NCBI GenBank assembly: GCA_003105285.1
Contig: PQAN01000391.1
Location: forward strand, 1 to 20,399
DNA length: 20,399 nucleotides
From: Methylocystaceae bacterium
GTDB taxonomy: Bacteria > Pseudomonadota > Alphaproteobacteria > Rhizobiales > Beijerinckiaceae
Direction of reading: 5' to 3'
Of this stretch, positions 8,171 to 15,127 are shown piece after piece. Numbering within the stretch: position 1 is the stretch's first letter; the number at the start of each line of letters is the position of its first letter. A program made the translations under genes and the position numbers. The notes beneath the pieces were generated by a model, which was not told the DNA's origin, searched no databases, and saw only the letters and a list, made by a program, of their open reading frames with translations.

Positions 8171-8578
8171 ATGCGGAGCTGGCCGGAGCGGCGCGAAAGA
8201 CATGCGCGCATCGAGATCATCCCCATGATCGATGTAATGATGTTCTTGCTGGTGTTCTTCGTATTGATCAGCATCAACGTCCTTCCAGCGCTCGGTCTGA
8301 AGGTGACGCCGCCGAGTTCTGCTCGCCCGGATAAGATCGTCGAGCGAACGCGCGTGACGATCGGCATCGATCGGGAGGGCAACAACTTCCTCGACGGACA
8401 ACCCGTCTCGCTCGTCGAGCTGCCGGATCGGCTGCGCGGGCTCGCGAGCGACGACAAGCCGCTCGCCGTCGTCATCAGCGGCGACGAAGGCGCCGGACTG
8501 CAGAAGCTCGTCGCCGTCCTCGACGCGCTGAAGGCGGCGAAAGTCGCCAGCGCCTCGATCGTCACGAGACCGAAATAG
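8171..8578 (+). CDS. exbD: Biopolymer transport protein ExbD
   Basis: 135-residue inner-membrane subunit of the ExbB-ExbD proton motor that energises TonB. After a short basic cytoplasmic stretch comes IEIIPMIDVMMFLLVFFVLI (residues 14-33), a single transmembrane helix with D21, the family's essential proton-path aspartate. The remainder is the periplasmic domain (VTIGIDREGNNFLDGQPV, AVVISGDEGAGLQKLVAVLD). The ATG at 8171 is preceded by GAGGGG with an 8-base spacer. A TTG at 8165 in the same frame would be too close to that site. Its stop overlaps the GTG of the next gene by one base (TAGTG), so tonB is translationally coupled to it. It heads the operon exbD-tonB-receptor-exbB-cpdB, an unusual gene order, since exbB normally precedes exbD. 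Confidence 0.93.
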   Translation: MRSWPERRERHARIEIIPMIDVMMFLLVFFVLISINVLPALGLKVTPPSSARPDKIVERTRVTIGIDREGNNFLDGQPVSLVELPDRLRGLASDDKPLAVVISGDEGAGLQKLVAVLDALKAAKVASASIVTRPK

Positions 8579-9282
8579 TGCGCTCCAGTCCAGCGATCGA
8601 TCGTCTCGATCTCGTCAGCAACAGCAGCGCGCTGTGCGGAACGCTGGCGGCTCTGCTGCTCGTCTCGTCGATCCATGCCCCGAGCATGCCGCCGTCCGCC
8701 GCGACGACGGCGACATCGGCCGAAATCGCATTGGACGTATCGGCGGAACCCGAGGCGAGCGAGGCGCCGGAGACTGAGCCGCCGCAAGACGCGCCGATCG
8801 AAGGGCCGGCGCCTGAAGTCGTCGACAATACCCCGCCGCCGACGACCGACCAGGAACCCATCGTCGCGCCGAAAAAGCCGCCGCAGCCGAGGAAAGAGAA
8901 GCCGCAGACGAAGCCGAAACAGGCAGAGGAAAAGCCGCGCCGCGCCAAATCCGAACATGCGAGCGAGACGCGCGAAAGACCCGCGCGGGCGCAAGCGAGC
9001 CGCGGCGAGGCCGGTCGTCCCCCCGCTCGATCTCAGTCCTCCGGCAGTGCGGCGGCGTTCCGCGCCTGCCTTGCCGGCGCGCCCTACCCGGCATCGAAGG
9101 ATGCGCGCCTTCAGAAGCCCTCGGGCTCGGTCGGCATCGTCGTCTCGGGCGGCGGCGCGTCGGTCACGAGGAGTTCCGGCTCGTCGATTCTCGATTCCGC
9201 GGCGCGTTCGCGCGCCGTCGCCTGCGCATCCGCCGCCGGGGGAGGAACGCTCAGCGGCGTCGTCGTTTTCCATCCGAGATGA
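8578..9282 (+). CDS. tonB: TonB-family energy transducer
   Basis: 234 residues with TonB architecture. An N-terminal hydrophobic anchor lies at about 17-33 (ALCGTLAALLLVSSIHA). A long acidic then Pro/Lys-rich periplasmic spacer runs from about 55 to 150 (EPPQDAPIEGPAPEVVDN, KKPPQPRKEKPQTKPKQ). A compact C-terminal domain covers about 158-234 (CLAGAPYPASKDARLQKPSG, then VGIVVSGGGASVTRSSGSSI). The YP...G.V...V...G....V..SSG...LD pattern is that of TonB_C. The start is a GTG overlapping the exbD stop. Unlike E. coli TonB, the anchor shows no SxxxH histidine inside the helix, only a histidine at its periplasmic end. Its place between exbD and the receptor implies a dedicated transducer for that receptor. 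Confidence 0.82.
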   Translation: MRSSPAIDRLDLVSNSSALCGTLAALLLVSSIHAPSMPPSAATTATSAEIALDVSAEPEASEAPETEPPQDAPIEGPAPEVVDNTPPPTTDQEPIVAPKKPPQPRKEKPQTKPKQAEEKPRRAKSEHASETRERPARAQASRGEAGRPPARSQSSGSAAAFRACLAGAPYPASKDARLQKPSGSVGIVVSGGGASVTRSSGSSILDSAARSRAVACASAAGGGTLSGVVVFHPR

Positions 9283-9301
9283 GTCAACTGGGGTGCCCGT
9301 C

Positions 9302-11785
9302 ATGAAGCTTCGTGTCTTTACGCTCACGCTCCTCGCCGGAGCGTCGATGTCGACAATGGTCCTCGCGCAATCGGCGCCGCAGCCGCAAAAGCCCGCGCAT
9401 GACAGCCGCTCGCAGAGCGGCCTCACCGCCGCGCCGACGGATTTCGGACGCGTCGACATTTATGGGAGCGGCCAGGGCGGCGAGCCGACGCCGGACGGCG
9501 TCACCGGCAAGGATCTCGGCGGCGGCCATATGATCGAGGAGGAGGCCGTCAAGACGCGCTCCACCGTCACGCGCGACGCCATCGCCAAAATGTCGCCGAC
9601 GGCCAATCCCTATCAGATGATCGACATGCTGCCCGGCGTCGTCATCACCAGCACGGACAACGCCGGCCTGAACGGTGGCAACATCACGATCCGCGGCTTC
9701 AACAGCGATCAGCTCGGCCTGACGATCGAGGGAATGCCGGTCAACGACTCCGGCAATTACGCGCTCTATCCGCAGGAATATGTCGACGCCGAGAACATCG
9801 AGCAGATTTCCATCGCACAGGGTTCGCCCGATCTCGACAGCCCGCATATCGGCGCGTCGGGCGGCGTCATCAACATCTATATGCGCGATCCTTCGAAGCG
9901 CAGGGGCGGCTTCGTCGACTTCTCCTACGGGATGCACAATCTGAGCCGCGAATTCGCGCGCGCCGAATCGGGCCAAGTCGGCGATTTCCGCGGCTATGTG
10001 TCCTACTCGCACTACCACGCCAATCACTGGGTCGGACCGGGCGCCGACGAGCGTCAGCATGTCGATTTCAAAGGCGTGTGGGAGCCGGGCCAGGGCAACC
10101 GCGTCAGCCTGTCGGTGATCTACAACGACGCGCTCAACAATTTCTACGCCAATCCGAATCTCGCGACCTATTCTATCCTCGGCGACAAGTCCGCCGGCTA
10201 CAATTCGTCCCTGCCCTCGAGCTATTTCGTCCCGCCGGCCGGCTCGCCGCCCGCCGCCTGGGACCGCTCCGCCAATCAGGCGGGCCTCTATTACAAATGG
10301 CGCATCAATCCGTTCCGCAATCTTATCGTCAGCGCGCCTTCGACCTTCTCGCTCGACAGCAATCTGACCTATGACGCCATTCCCTATTTCTGGTACGGCT
10401 ACGGCAATGGCGGCGGCACGGCGAGCCCGACGGAGAACGCCTTCTATTACGGCCGCTATAATGTCGGCGCCGCCGATTGGAACGGCAACGGCGTCATCAC
10501 CAACAAGGACAGGGGCGTCTACTACAACCCCTCGATCACCGAGACGCTCCGCCCGGGCCTCATCAACAAGCTGACCTTCCAATTCGAGAATCACAAGCTC
10601 ACGCTCGGCTACTGGTTCGAATTCGCCAATCATCGCCAGACCGCCCCTTACGCCTTCCTCAACGCCGACGGCGGCGTCGTCGATCCCTTCGTCGACTCGG
10701 GCGCCATCGCGCTGCCGGGCGTCGGCACGCTGCAGCGGCGCGATACGCTGACGCAGACCGTCACCAATATGGGCTTCGTCGGCGACACATGGTCGTTGCT
10801 CGGCGACGCGCTGACGATCGAGTCCGGCGTGAAGATCGCCTCGATCCATCGCTCGATCTATAATTACCTGCCGGGCGTCACGCCCTATGTCGGCCTGAAC
10901 GATCTCGCCGTTCTACCGCAGGCGGGATTCCGATACAGGTTTTTCGACGAGCACCAATTGTTCGGCTCGGTCGGCACGTCGTTCAAATCGTCGCCGAATT
11001 TCGCATTGTCGGATTCTGTGAACAACGGCTCCGGCGTCGTGACGCCGGCCAATCCGCTGAAGCCGGAGCAGAGCGTGACGCTCGAGCTCGGCCATCGCTA
11101 TCAAGGGGAGTTGTTCGCGACGTCGCTGTCGCTCTACGGCGCCCATTACGACAATCAGCAGGTCTCGACCAATGCGATCTTCCCCGGCTCGACGGCGTCG
11201 CTGAGCACGACGATCAACGCCGGCGCCGTGAATCTCGGCGGCGTCGCTTTCGAAGCGGGAACACGGCGGATATTCGGCGGCTTCCGTCCCTATGTGTCGG
11301 CGAACTATCTGCAGACGCGGCTGCTCAACAATCTCTCGACGACCGCGACCGCGCGGGCCGGCGCGCCGGTGCCGACGGTGTTCGACTTCCTGCCGACGAA
11401 GGGCAAGCATCTGCCGCGCGCGCCGGAGTGGACCGGCGCCATCGGCGTCGATTACGACGACGATCACATCATCGGCAATCTCGCCGCCAAGGTCGTCAGC
11501 CGGCAATATTCGACCTTCACCAATGACGAATCGATCCCGGCCTATGCGCGCCTCGACGCGATGATCGGCTATCGCTTCGACGATCTGGGTCTCGCTCGCC
11601 GGCCGGAGCTGAGAGTCAATTTCCACAACATCACCAACACCCGGGCGCTCACCGGCCAGAACGGCGTCACCAGCAACGCCTCGGCGACGCGCGGCATCTA
11701 TGGCAACGTCATCGCGGGCGGCGCTCCGACCTATTACGTCGGCCAGGGCTTCTCCGCGACGGCGACCTTCTCCATGGGGTTCTGA
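9302..11785 (+). CDS. TonB-dependent outer-membrane receptor
   Basis: 827-residue receptor. A Sec signal peptide is at about 1-22 (cleavage near VLA-QS). A mature N-terminal segment contains GRVDIYG at about 49-55, a possible TonB box. The plug domain is at about 85-195: DAIAKMSPTANPYQMIDMLP, GGNITIRGFNSDQLGLTIEG, and IEQISIAQGSPDLDSPHIGA before SGGVINI. A 22-strand-type beta barrel fills the rest, ending in the aromatic C-terminus TATFSMGF expected of BAM substrates. The ATG at 9302 has GGGGTG upstream. The frame stays open upstream to 8675, but that part overlaps tonB and is not protein-like. No siderophore or cobalamin signature identifies the ligand. Clustering with exbD, tonB, exbB and a CpdB-type phosphoesterase points to a phosphorylated or nucleotide-type substrate (inference). 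Confidence 0.92.
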   Translation: MKLRVFTLTLLAGASMSTMVLAQSAPQPQKPAHDSRSQSGLTAAPTDFGRVDIYGSGQGGEPTPDGVTGKDLGGGHMIEEEAVKTRSTVTRDAIAKMSPTANPYQMIDMLPGVVITSTDNAGLNGGNITIRGFNSDQLGLTIEGMPVNDSGNYALYPQEYVDAENIEQISIAQGSPDLDSPHIGASGGVINIYMRDPSKRRGGFVDFSYGMHNLSREFARAESGQVGDFRGYVSYSHYHANHWVGPGADERQHVDFKGVWEPGQGNRVSLSVIYNDALNNFYANPNLATYSILGDKSAGYNSSLPSSYFVPPAGSPPAAWDRSANQAGLYYKWRINPFRNLIVSAPSTFSLDSNLTYDAIPYFWYGYGNGGGTASPTENAFYYGRYNVGAADWNGNGVITNKDRGVYYNPSITETLRPGLINKLTFQFENHKLTLGYWFEFANHRQTAPYAFLNADGGVVDPFVDSGAIALPGVGTLQRRDTLTQTVTNMGFVGDTWSLLGDALTIESGVKIASIHRSIYNYLPGVTPYVGLNDLAVLPQAGFRYRFFDEHQLFGSVGTSFKSSPNFALSDSVNNGSGVVTPANPLKPEQSVTLELGHRYQGELFATSLSLYGAHYDNQQVSTNAIFPGSTASLSTTINAGAVNLGGVAFEAGTRRIFGGFRPYVSANYLQTRLLNNLSTTATARAGAPVPTVFDFLPTKGKHLPRAPEWTGAIGVDYDDDHIIGNLAAKVVSRQYSTFTNDESIPAYARLDAMIGYRFDDLGLARRPELRVNFHNITNTRALTGQNGVTSNASATRGIYGNVIAGGAPTYYVGQGFSATATFSMGF

Positions 11786-11786
11786 C

Positions 11787-12398
11787 GTGCGCATCGATCA
11801 CGCGTTCCTTCACGAGATCACCATCGACATTCTCTACGGATGTCTCGCGCTTCTCGTCTTCGTCCTGCTCGAGCGGCTCGTCTATTACGGGCTGCTCGCG
11901 CTCCGGGCGCGCAGGATCAATGCGGCGATCCGCGCCCATGCGCTCGCCGAGGCGGCCGCGCCGACGGCATTCGGCGCGGACGAGCTGAGCCGCAGCTTCT
12001 CCGAATATGTCGCGGCGCAGAACGCGCCCGGCGTCACGCGCGGGCGCGTCGAGGATTTGTCGTCGGCCCTGTTCATCAGGGTCGACGCCAAGGTCAGCGC
12101 GCGCCTGTGGATACTCGACACGATCGTGACAGCGGCGCCGCTGCTCGGCCTGCTCGGCACGATCCTCGGCATCATGGACACGTTCAACGCGCTGTCGTCC
12201 GGCGGCGTATCGGACCCGGCGGCGGTCAGCCGCGGCATCGCCGCCGCGCTCATCGCCACGGCGATCGGCATCGGCACGGCGCTCGTCGGCCTCGTCGCGC
12301 ATAATCTGTTGCACCGGCAAGCCGACGTCATCATCGACGGCTTCAAGAGCGCGCTGCTGGCCGCGACGCGCGACGGGCTTCCGACCGCCGCCGAATAG
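11787..12398 (+). CDS. exbB: Biopolymer transport protein ExbB (MotA/TolQ/ExbB family)
   Basis: 203-residue inner-membrane motor subunit. Three hydrophobic helices are visible: about 12-37, about 108-132 (with PLLGLLGTILGIMDTFNAL, the family hallmark) and about 150-175 (GIAAALIATAIGIGTALVGL). A cytoplasmic loop lies between the first two. The start is GTG at 11787, two bases after the receptor stop codon, with GGGG upstream inside the receptor's last codons. An ATG at 11700 in the same frame would overlap the receptor and lacks family sequence. It would pair with the ExbD encoded four genes earlier. The separation of exbB from exbD by tonB and the receptor within one operon is uncommon. It is followed by a 173-base repeat-filled spacer before cpdB. 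Confidence 0.92.
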   Translation: MRIDHAFLHEITIDILYGCLALLVFVLLERLVYYGLLALRARRINAAIRAHALAEAAAPTAFGADELSRSFSEYVAAQNAPGVTRGRVEDLSSALFIRVDAKVSARLWILDTIVTAAPLLGLLGTILGIMDTFNALSSGGVSDPAAVSRGIAAALIATAIGIGTALVGLVAHNLLHRQADVIIDGFKSALLAATRDGLPTAAE

Positions 12399-12425
12399 GA
12401 GCAGACGGTGTCGGTCTCGCGACAA

Positions 12426-12618
12426 GGCGATCGGGTGAAGGACAATGATCCTCCCCCTCATGCCGAGGAGCGCCTGAAAGGCGCATCTCGAAGCATGAGG
12501 AGGGGGAGCTCCAGATGGCGGCGTGAAGGCCTCCTCGTCCTTCGAGACGGCCCCTGCGGGGCCTCCTCAGGATGAGGAGACCTTCACCCGATCGCCCTGC
12601 GTCCTTCACCCGATTGCC
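12426..12618. repeat. Composite extragenic palindromic repeat between exbB and cpdB
   Basis: Nested repeat structure. Unit 1 (12451-12508) has outer arms CTCCCCCTCATGC and GCATGAGG-AGG-GGGAG with an inner GCGCCT-gaa-AGGCGC hairpin at 12470-12484. Unit 2 (12531-12579) has outer CTCCTC/GAGGAG, TCCT/AGGA, and an inner CCCC-tgc-GGGG hairpin at 12551-12561; its mosaic form is like extragenic palindromes common in Rhizobiales. Both are framed by a perfect 16-base inverted repeat, GGCGATCGGGTGAAGG at 12426-12441 and its complement at 12581-12596. A second, 15/16 copy follows at 12603-12618. The right end extends into the cpdB reading frame. Confidence 0.8.
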
Positions 12619-14539
12619 CCGGGTCTCGCGACGCGAGCTTTTGACCGGCGCCGGCGCTCTCGCCATCGGCGTCGGTCTTTCGCGCTCCGTTCGCGCCGCG
12701 CCCCGCCTTCATCTGCGGCTGCTCGAGACGTCCGACCTGCACATGTTCGTGCTGGACTGGGACTATTATCATGAGAAGCCCGATCCGACCGTCGGGCTGA
12801 ACAAAGTGGCGAGCCTCATCGAGGCGGCGCGCGCCGAGGCGCCGAACGCTCTGCTGTTCGACAATGGCGATCTCATTCAAGGCAGCCTCTTCGGCGATTT
12901 TCTCGCCCGCGAGGAGGGGCTCGCGAACGGACGAGTCCATCCGGTCTTCGCCGTGATGAACAAGCTGCGCTATGACGCGGCGACGCTCGGCAATCACGAA
13001 TTCAATTTCGGCCTGGATTTTCTCGAGCGAGCGCTCGCGGGCGCGGCCTTTCCTTACGTCAGCGCCAACATCGAACGCGCCGATGGGCGCGAGTTCGCGC
13101 CGCCTTTTCGCATCCTCGAGCGCCGGCTCGTCGATGAAGACGGCCTCGCTCATTCGCTGCGCATCGGCGTCATCGGCTTCGCGCCGCCGCAGATCATGAT
13201 GTGGGACAAAGCGCATCTCGAAGGCAGGCTGCGCTGCGGCGACATCATCGCCAGCGCGCGTCGGCATGCGCCGGCTCTGCGCGAAAAATGCGATGTGCTG
13301 GTGACGCTATGCCATGCCGGGATCAACACCCGCCCGGCGGCCGAGAACGAGGAGAACGCCGCGTTGCAGCTCGCCGCCGTTCCCGGGATCGACGCAGTGA
13401 TGATGGGCCATTCGCATCGCGTCTTTCCCGGCCCGGACTACGCCGGACTAGAGGGCGTCGACGCGGAACGCGGCGCCTTGGCCGGCGTTCCCGCCGTCAT
13501 GCCGGGCTTCTGGGGCAGTCACCTGGGCGTCGTCGATTTGTCGCTCGCGCATGACGGCGCGCGCTGGATCGTCGATCGCTTCGCGGTCGAGGCTCGTCCG
13601 ATCTACCGACGCGAATCGGGCCGCGTCGTCGCGCTCGCGCCGGCCGACCCCGCCGTGGAAAAAATCGTCTCCATCGAGCATGAAGCGACGAAGTCCTGGG
13701 TCGATCAGCCGATCGGGCGTCTTCAGGCGCCACTCCATTCCTTTTTCGTCTGGATCGGCGTCGATCCGGTCGCCGCGCTCGTCAACGCCGCGCAACTCGC
13801 CTATGCGCGCCCCTTGCTCGCCGCGACGCCCTATGCGGAACTCCCACTGCTCTCGGCCGCCGCCGCGTTCCGCGCCGGCCATACGCCCGAGGCCTATATC
13901 GATCTCGCCCCTGGCCCGATCGCGCTGCGCGACGTCGCCGATATCTATCCCTATCCCAATACGCTCGCCGCTTTGCGCGTCACCGGCGCGGGCCTGCGCG
14001 AGTGGCTCGAACACTCCGCGCGCATCTTCGAGCGGATCGATCCCGCCGACGAGCGGCCACAACCGCTCATCAACCGCCGAACGCCGTCCTATAATTTCGA
14101 CGTCATCGCCGGCGTCACCTATAAGATCGACGTGTCGAAACCCGCGCGTTATGACGCGAGCGGAAAGCCGATCGAGCCCGACGCCTCGCGCATCGTCGAT
14201 CTGCGCTATCTGGATCGAGAGATCGACCCGGCTCAGGAGTTCGTCGTCGTGACGAATAATTACCGCGCCGATGGGGGCGGGAAATTTCCTGGGCTCGACG
14301 GACGCGGCGTCGTACTGCGCGCGCCCGACAGCAATAGGGATGCGATCGAACGCTTCCTGCGCGCCGGCGAAGCGGTCGCGACGGAGCGGCCATGGTCCTT
14401 CGCGCCGCTCGGACGGCGCGTGACCGTCGCCTTCGACAGCTCGCCTTCGGCCGCGCGCCGCCTCGCCGACGCGCCCGGCCTGCGCGCCGCAGGCTTGGAA
14501 AACGCCGGCTATCTGCGGTTCGAATATGATCTGACGTAA
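12572..14539 (+). CDS. cpdB: CpdB-type 2',3'-cyclic-nucleotide 2'-phosphodiesterase/3'-nucleotidase, Tat-exported
   Basis: 655 residues, close to E. coli CpdB (about 647). The family hydrolyses 2',3'-cyclic nucleotides and 3'-nucleotides in the periplasm, releasing nucleoside and phosphate. A twin-arginine signal SRRELLTGAGALAIGVGL is at about 19-36. The metallophosphatase domain shows SDLH (D55, H57), DNGD (D100), GNHEFNFGLDF (N141, H142), CHAG (H248) and MGHSHRVFPG (H280, H282), the dimetal-site set. CpdB-specific text includes DYYHEKPDPTVGL (about 64-76) and, in the 5'-nucleotidase C-terminal domain, SYNFDVIAGVTYKIDVSKP. The ATG at 12572 lies inside a palindromic repeat and has no good ribosome binding site. 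TTG at 12614 is an alternative just before the Tat motif. It is the last gene of the TonB operon. Confidence 0.88.
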   Translation: MRRPSPDRPASFTRLPRVSRRELLTGAGALAIGVGLSRSVRAAPRLHLRLLETSDLHMFVLDWDYYHEKPDPTVGLNKVASLIEAARAEAPNALLFDNGDLIQGSLFGDFLAREEGLANGRVHPVFAVMNKLRYDAATLGNHEFNFGLDFLERALAGAAFPYVSANIERADGREFAPPFRILERRLVDEDGLAHSLRIGVIGFAPPQIMMWDKAHLEGRLRCGDIIASARRHAPALREKCDVLVTLCHAGINTRPAAENEENAALQLAAVPGIDAVMMGHSHRVFPGPDYAGLEGVDAERGALAGVPAVMPGFWGSHLGVVDLSLAHDGARWIVDRFAVEARPIYRRESGRVVALAPADPAVEKIVSIEHEATKSWVDQPIGRLQAPLHSFFVWIGVDPVAALVNAAQLAYARPLLAATPYAELPLLSAAAAFRAGHTPEAYIDLAPGPIALRDVADIYPYPNTLAALRVTGAGLREWLEHSARIFERIDPADERPQPLINRRTPSYNFDVIAGVTYKIDVSKPARYDASGKPIEPDASRIVDLRYLDREIDPAQEFVVVTNNYRADGGGKFPGLDGRGVVLRAPDSNRDAIERFLRAGEAVATERPWSFAPLGRRVTVAFDSSPSAARRLADAPGLRAAGLENAGYLRFEYDLT

Positions 14540-14546
14540 CGCCGCC

Positions 14547-14560
14547 AGGGGAGCGCCCCT
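14547..14560 (+). terminator. Short GC hairpin after cpdB
   Basis: AGGGG-AGCG-CCCCT forms a five-base-pair stem beginning seven bases after the cpdB stop. There is no T tract, so it is at best a weak or factor-assisted terminator. Confidence 0.3.
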
Positions 14561-14598
14561 CGCTCGACGAATTGACCGATGCGTTGGCGGCGCGACAT

Positions 14599-14616
14599 CT
14601 GTCAAATGACAGTCAT
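14599..14616. promoter_or_regulatory. Pho-box-like direct repeat
   Basis: CTGTCAAATGACAGTCAT fits CTGTCAT-N4-CTGTCAT, the PhoB site form, at 12 of 14 defined positions. The two half-sites are 11 bases apart. It also contains a small CTGTC/GACAG dyad. No intact gene starts immediately downstream on either strand, so a role is doubtful; it may be a relic or chance. Confidence 0.25.
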
Positions 14617-14756
14617 CATTCGGCCGCCTGCCGAAAAGCGGCGACGAAAGCGTCGAGCTCGGCGGGCGAAAGATCGGAGATCGCCGGATATCGGAGCGCG
14701 GACGAGCGAACTACCGGCTCGGCTGGCTTGCTCGTAAGTTGTTTATTTATCGTAGG
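14616..14756 (-). pseudogene. C-terminal gene remnant next to the tRNA fragment
   Basis: A minus-strand frame of 46 codons ends at 14616 in a protein-like tail: LRYPAISDLSPAELDAFVAA, then FRQAAE and stop. It is bounded upstream by a stop at 14757-14759 and contains no ATG, GTG or TTG, so it cannot be an intact gene. It looks like the end of a gene whose front was lost, possibly in the rearrangement that left the neighbouring tRNA fragment. The family was not recognised. Confidence 0.35.
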
Positions 14757-14782
14757 TTAGCGTTGAGTTTCGACGGAAGGAG

Positions 14783-14830
14783 TGGTGCCAGGGGCGGAAT
14801 CGAACCACCGACACTGCGATTTTCAGTCGC
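14783..14830 (-). tRNA. 3' fragment of a tRNA-Phe gene (probable attachment site)
   Basis: Read on the minus strand this is the anticodon arm (GCGA CTGAAAA TCGC, anticodon GAA), variable loop, T arm (GGTGG TTCGATT CCGCC), part of the acceptor strand and CCA. Sequence upstream of the anticodon arm shows no D arm or 5' acceptor strand, so only the 3' half exists. The acceptor 3' strand also appears one base short. A 3' tRNA half without its 5' half is the usual scar of site-specific integration into a tRNA gene. By orientation the element lies at higher coordinates. Confidence 0.8.
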
Positions 14831-14852
14831 GAATTACAGGCCTATTTTATAG

Positions 14853-15107
14853 CGTGAATACAACTGCTTATTAGAACTAGAAAAAATCGTAGCAAGGCGC
14901 CAGCAAGGGGAAGCCCGCCGAGCTTCTGGATCGGCCGATATGCGGTTGTCGGTAAGAGCCAGCGGCGAGGGTTTGCCGAAAATGGCGTCACCGATTGATC
15001 GAGTCGAAGACGCCGGCGAGGCCGTCGTGAAAGGGACCACTACATATAGGCATGCCGTTGCCACTCTTGCTGCCGCAGCAATGCGCCAGGAGCGGACGTC
15101 CAGTTGA
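14853..15107 (+). other. Open frame beside the att scar, possible gene remnant
   Basis: This plus-strand frame is open for 84 codons from a stop at 14850-14852. It reads like coding sequence near its end (DAGEAVVKGTTTYRHAVATL, then AAAAMRQERTSS and stop). The first ATG in frame is at 14940, giving 55 residues with no clear ribosome binding site. It could be the tail of a disrupted mobile-element gene. No family was recognised. The minus-strand frame over the same DNA looks less protein-like. Confidence 0.25.
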
Positions 15108-15127
15108 TTCAGCGAAATCGGGCAGCT

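Noticed and set aside
8675..9301. Upstream extension of the receptor frame
   Set aside because: It overlaps tonB, is an arginine-rich artefact of GC-rich DNA, and a signal peptide with a ribosome binding site starts at 9302.
9284..10849. 521-codon minus-strand frame opposite the receptor
   Set aside because: It is a GC-driven antisense shadow; the plus strand has a complete receptor.
12426..12618. Insertion sequence or CRISPR array
   Set aside because: There is no transposase frame, no regular repeat-spacer pattern, and only nested palindromes with one short direct repeat.
14783..14858. Intact tRNA-Phe gene
   Set aside because: Upstream of the anticodon arm there is no D arm or 5' acceptor strand able to pair with the 3' end.
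14834..15064. 76-codon minus-strand frame next to the tRNA scar
   Set aside because: It has no ribosome binding site or recognisable domain, and the plus-strand frame looks more protein-like.
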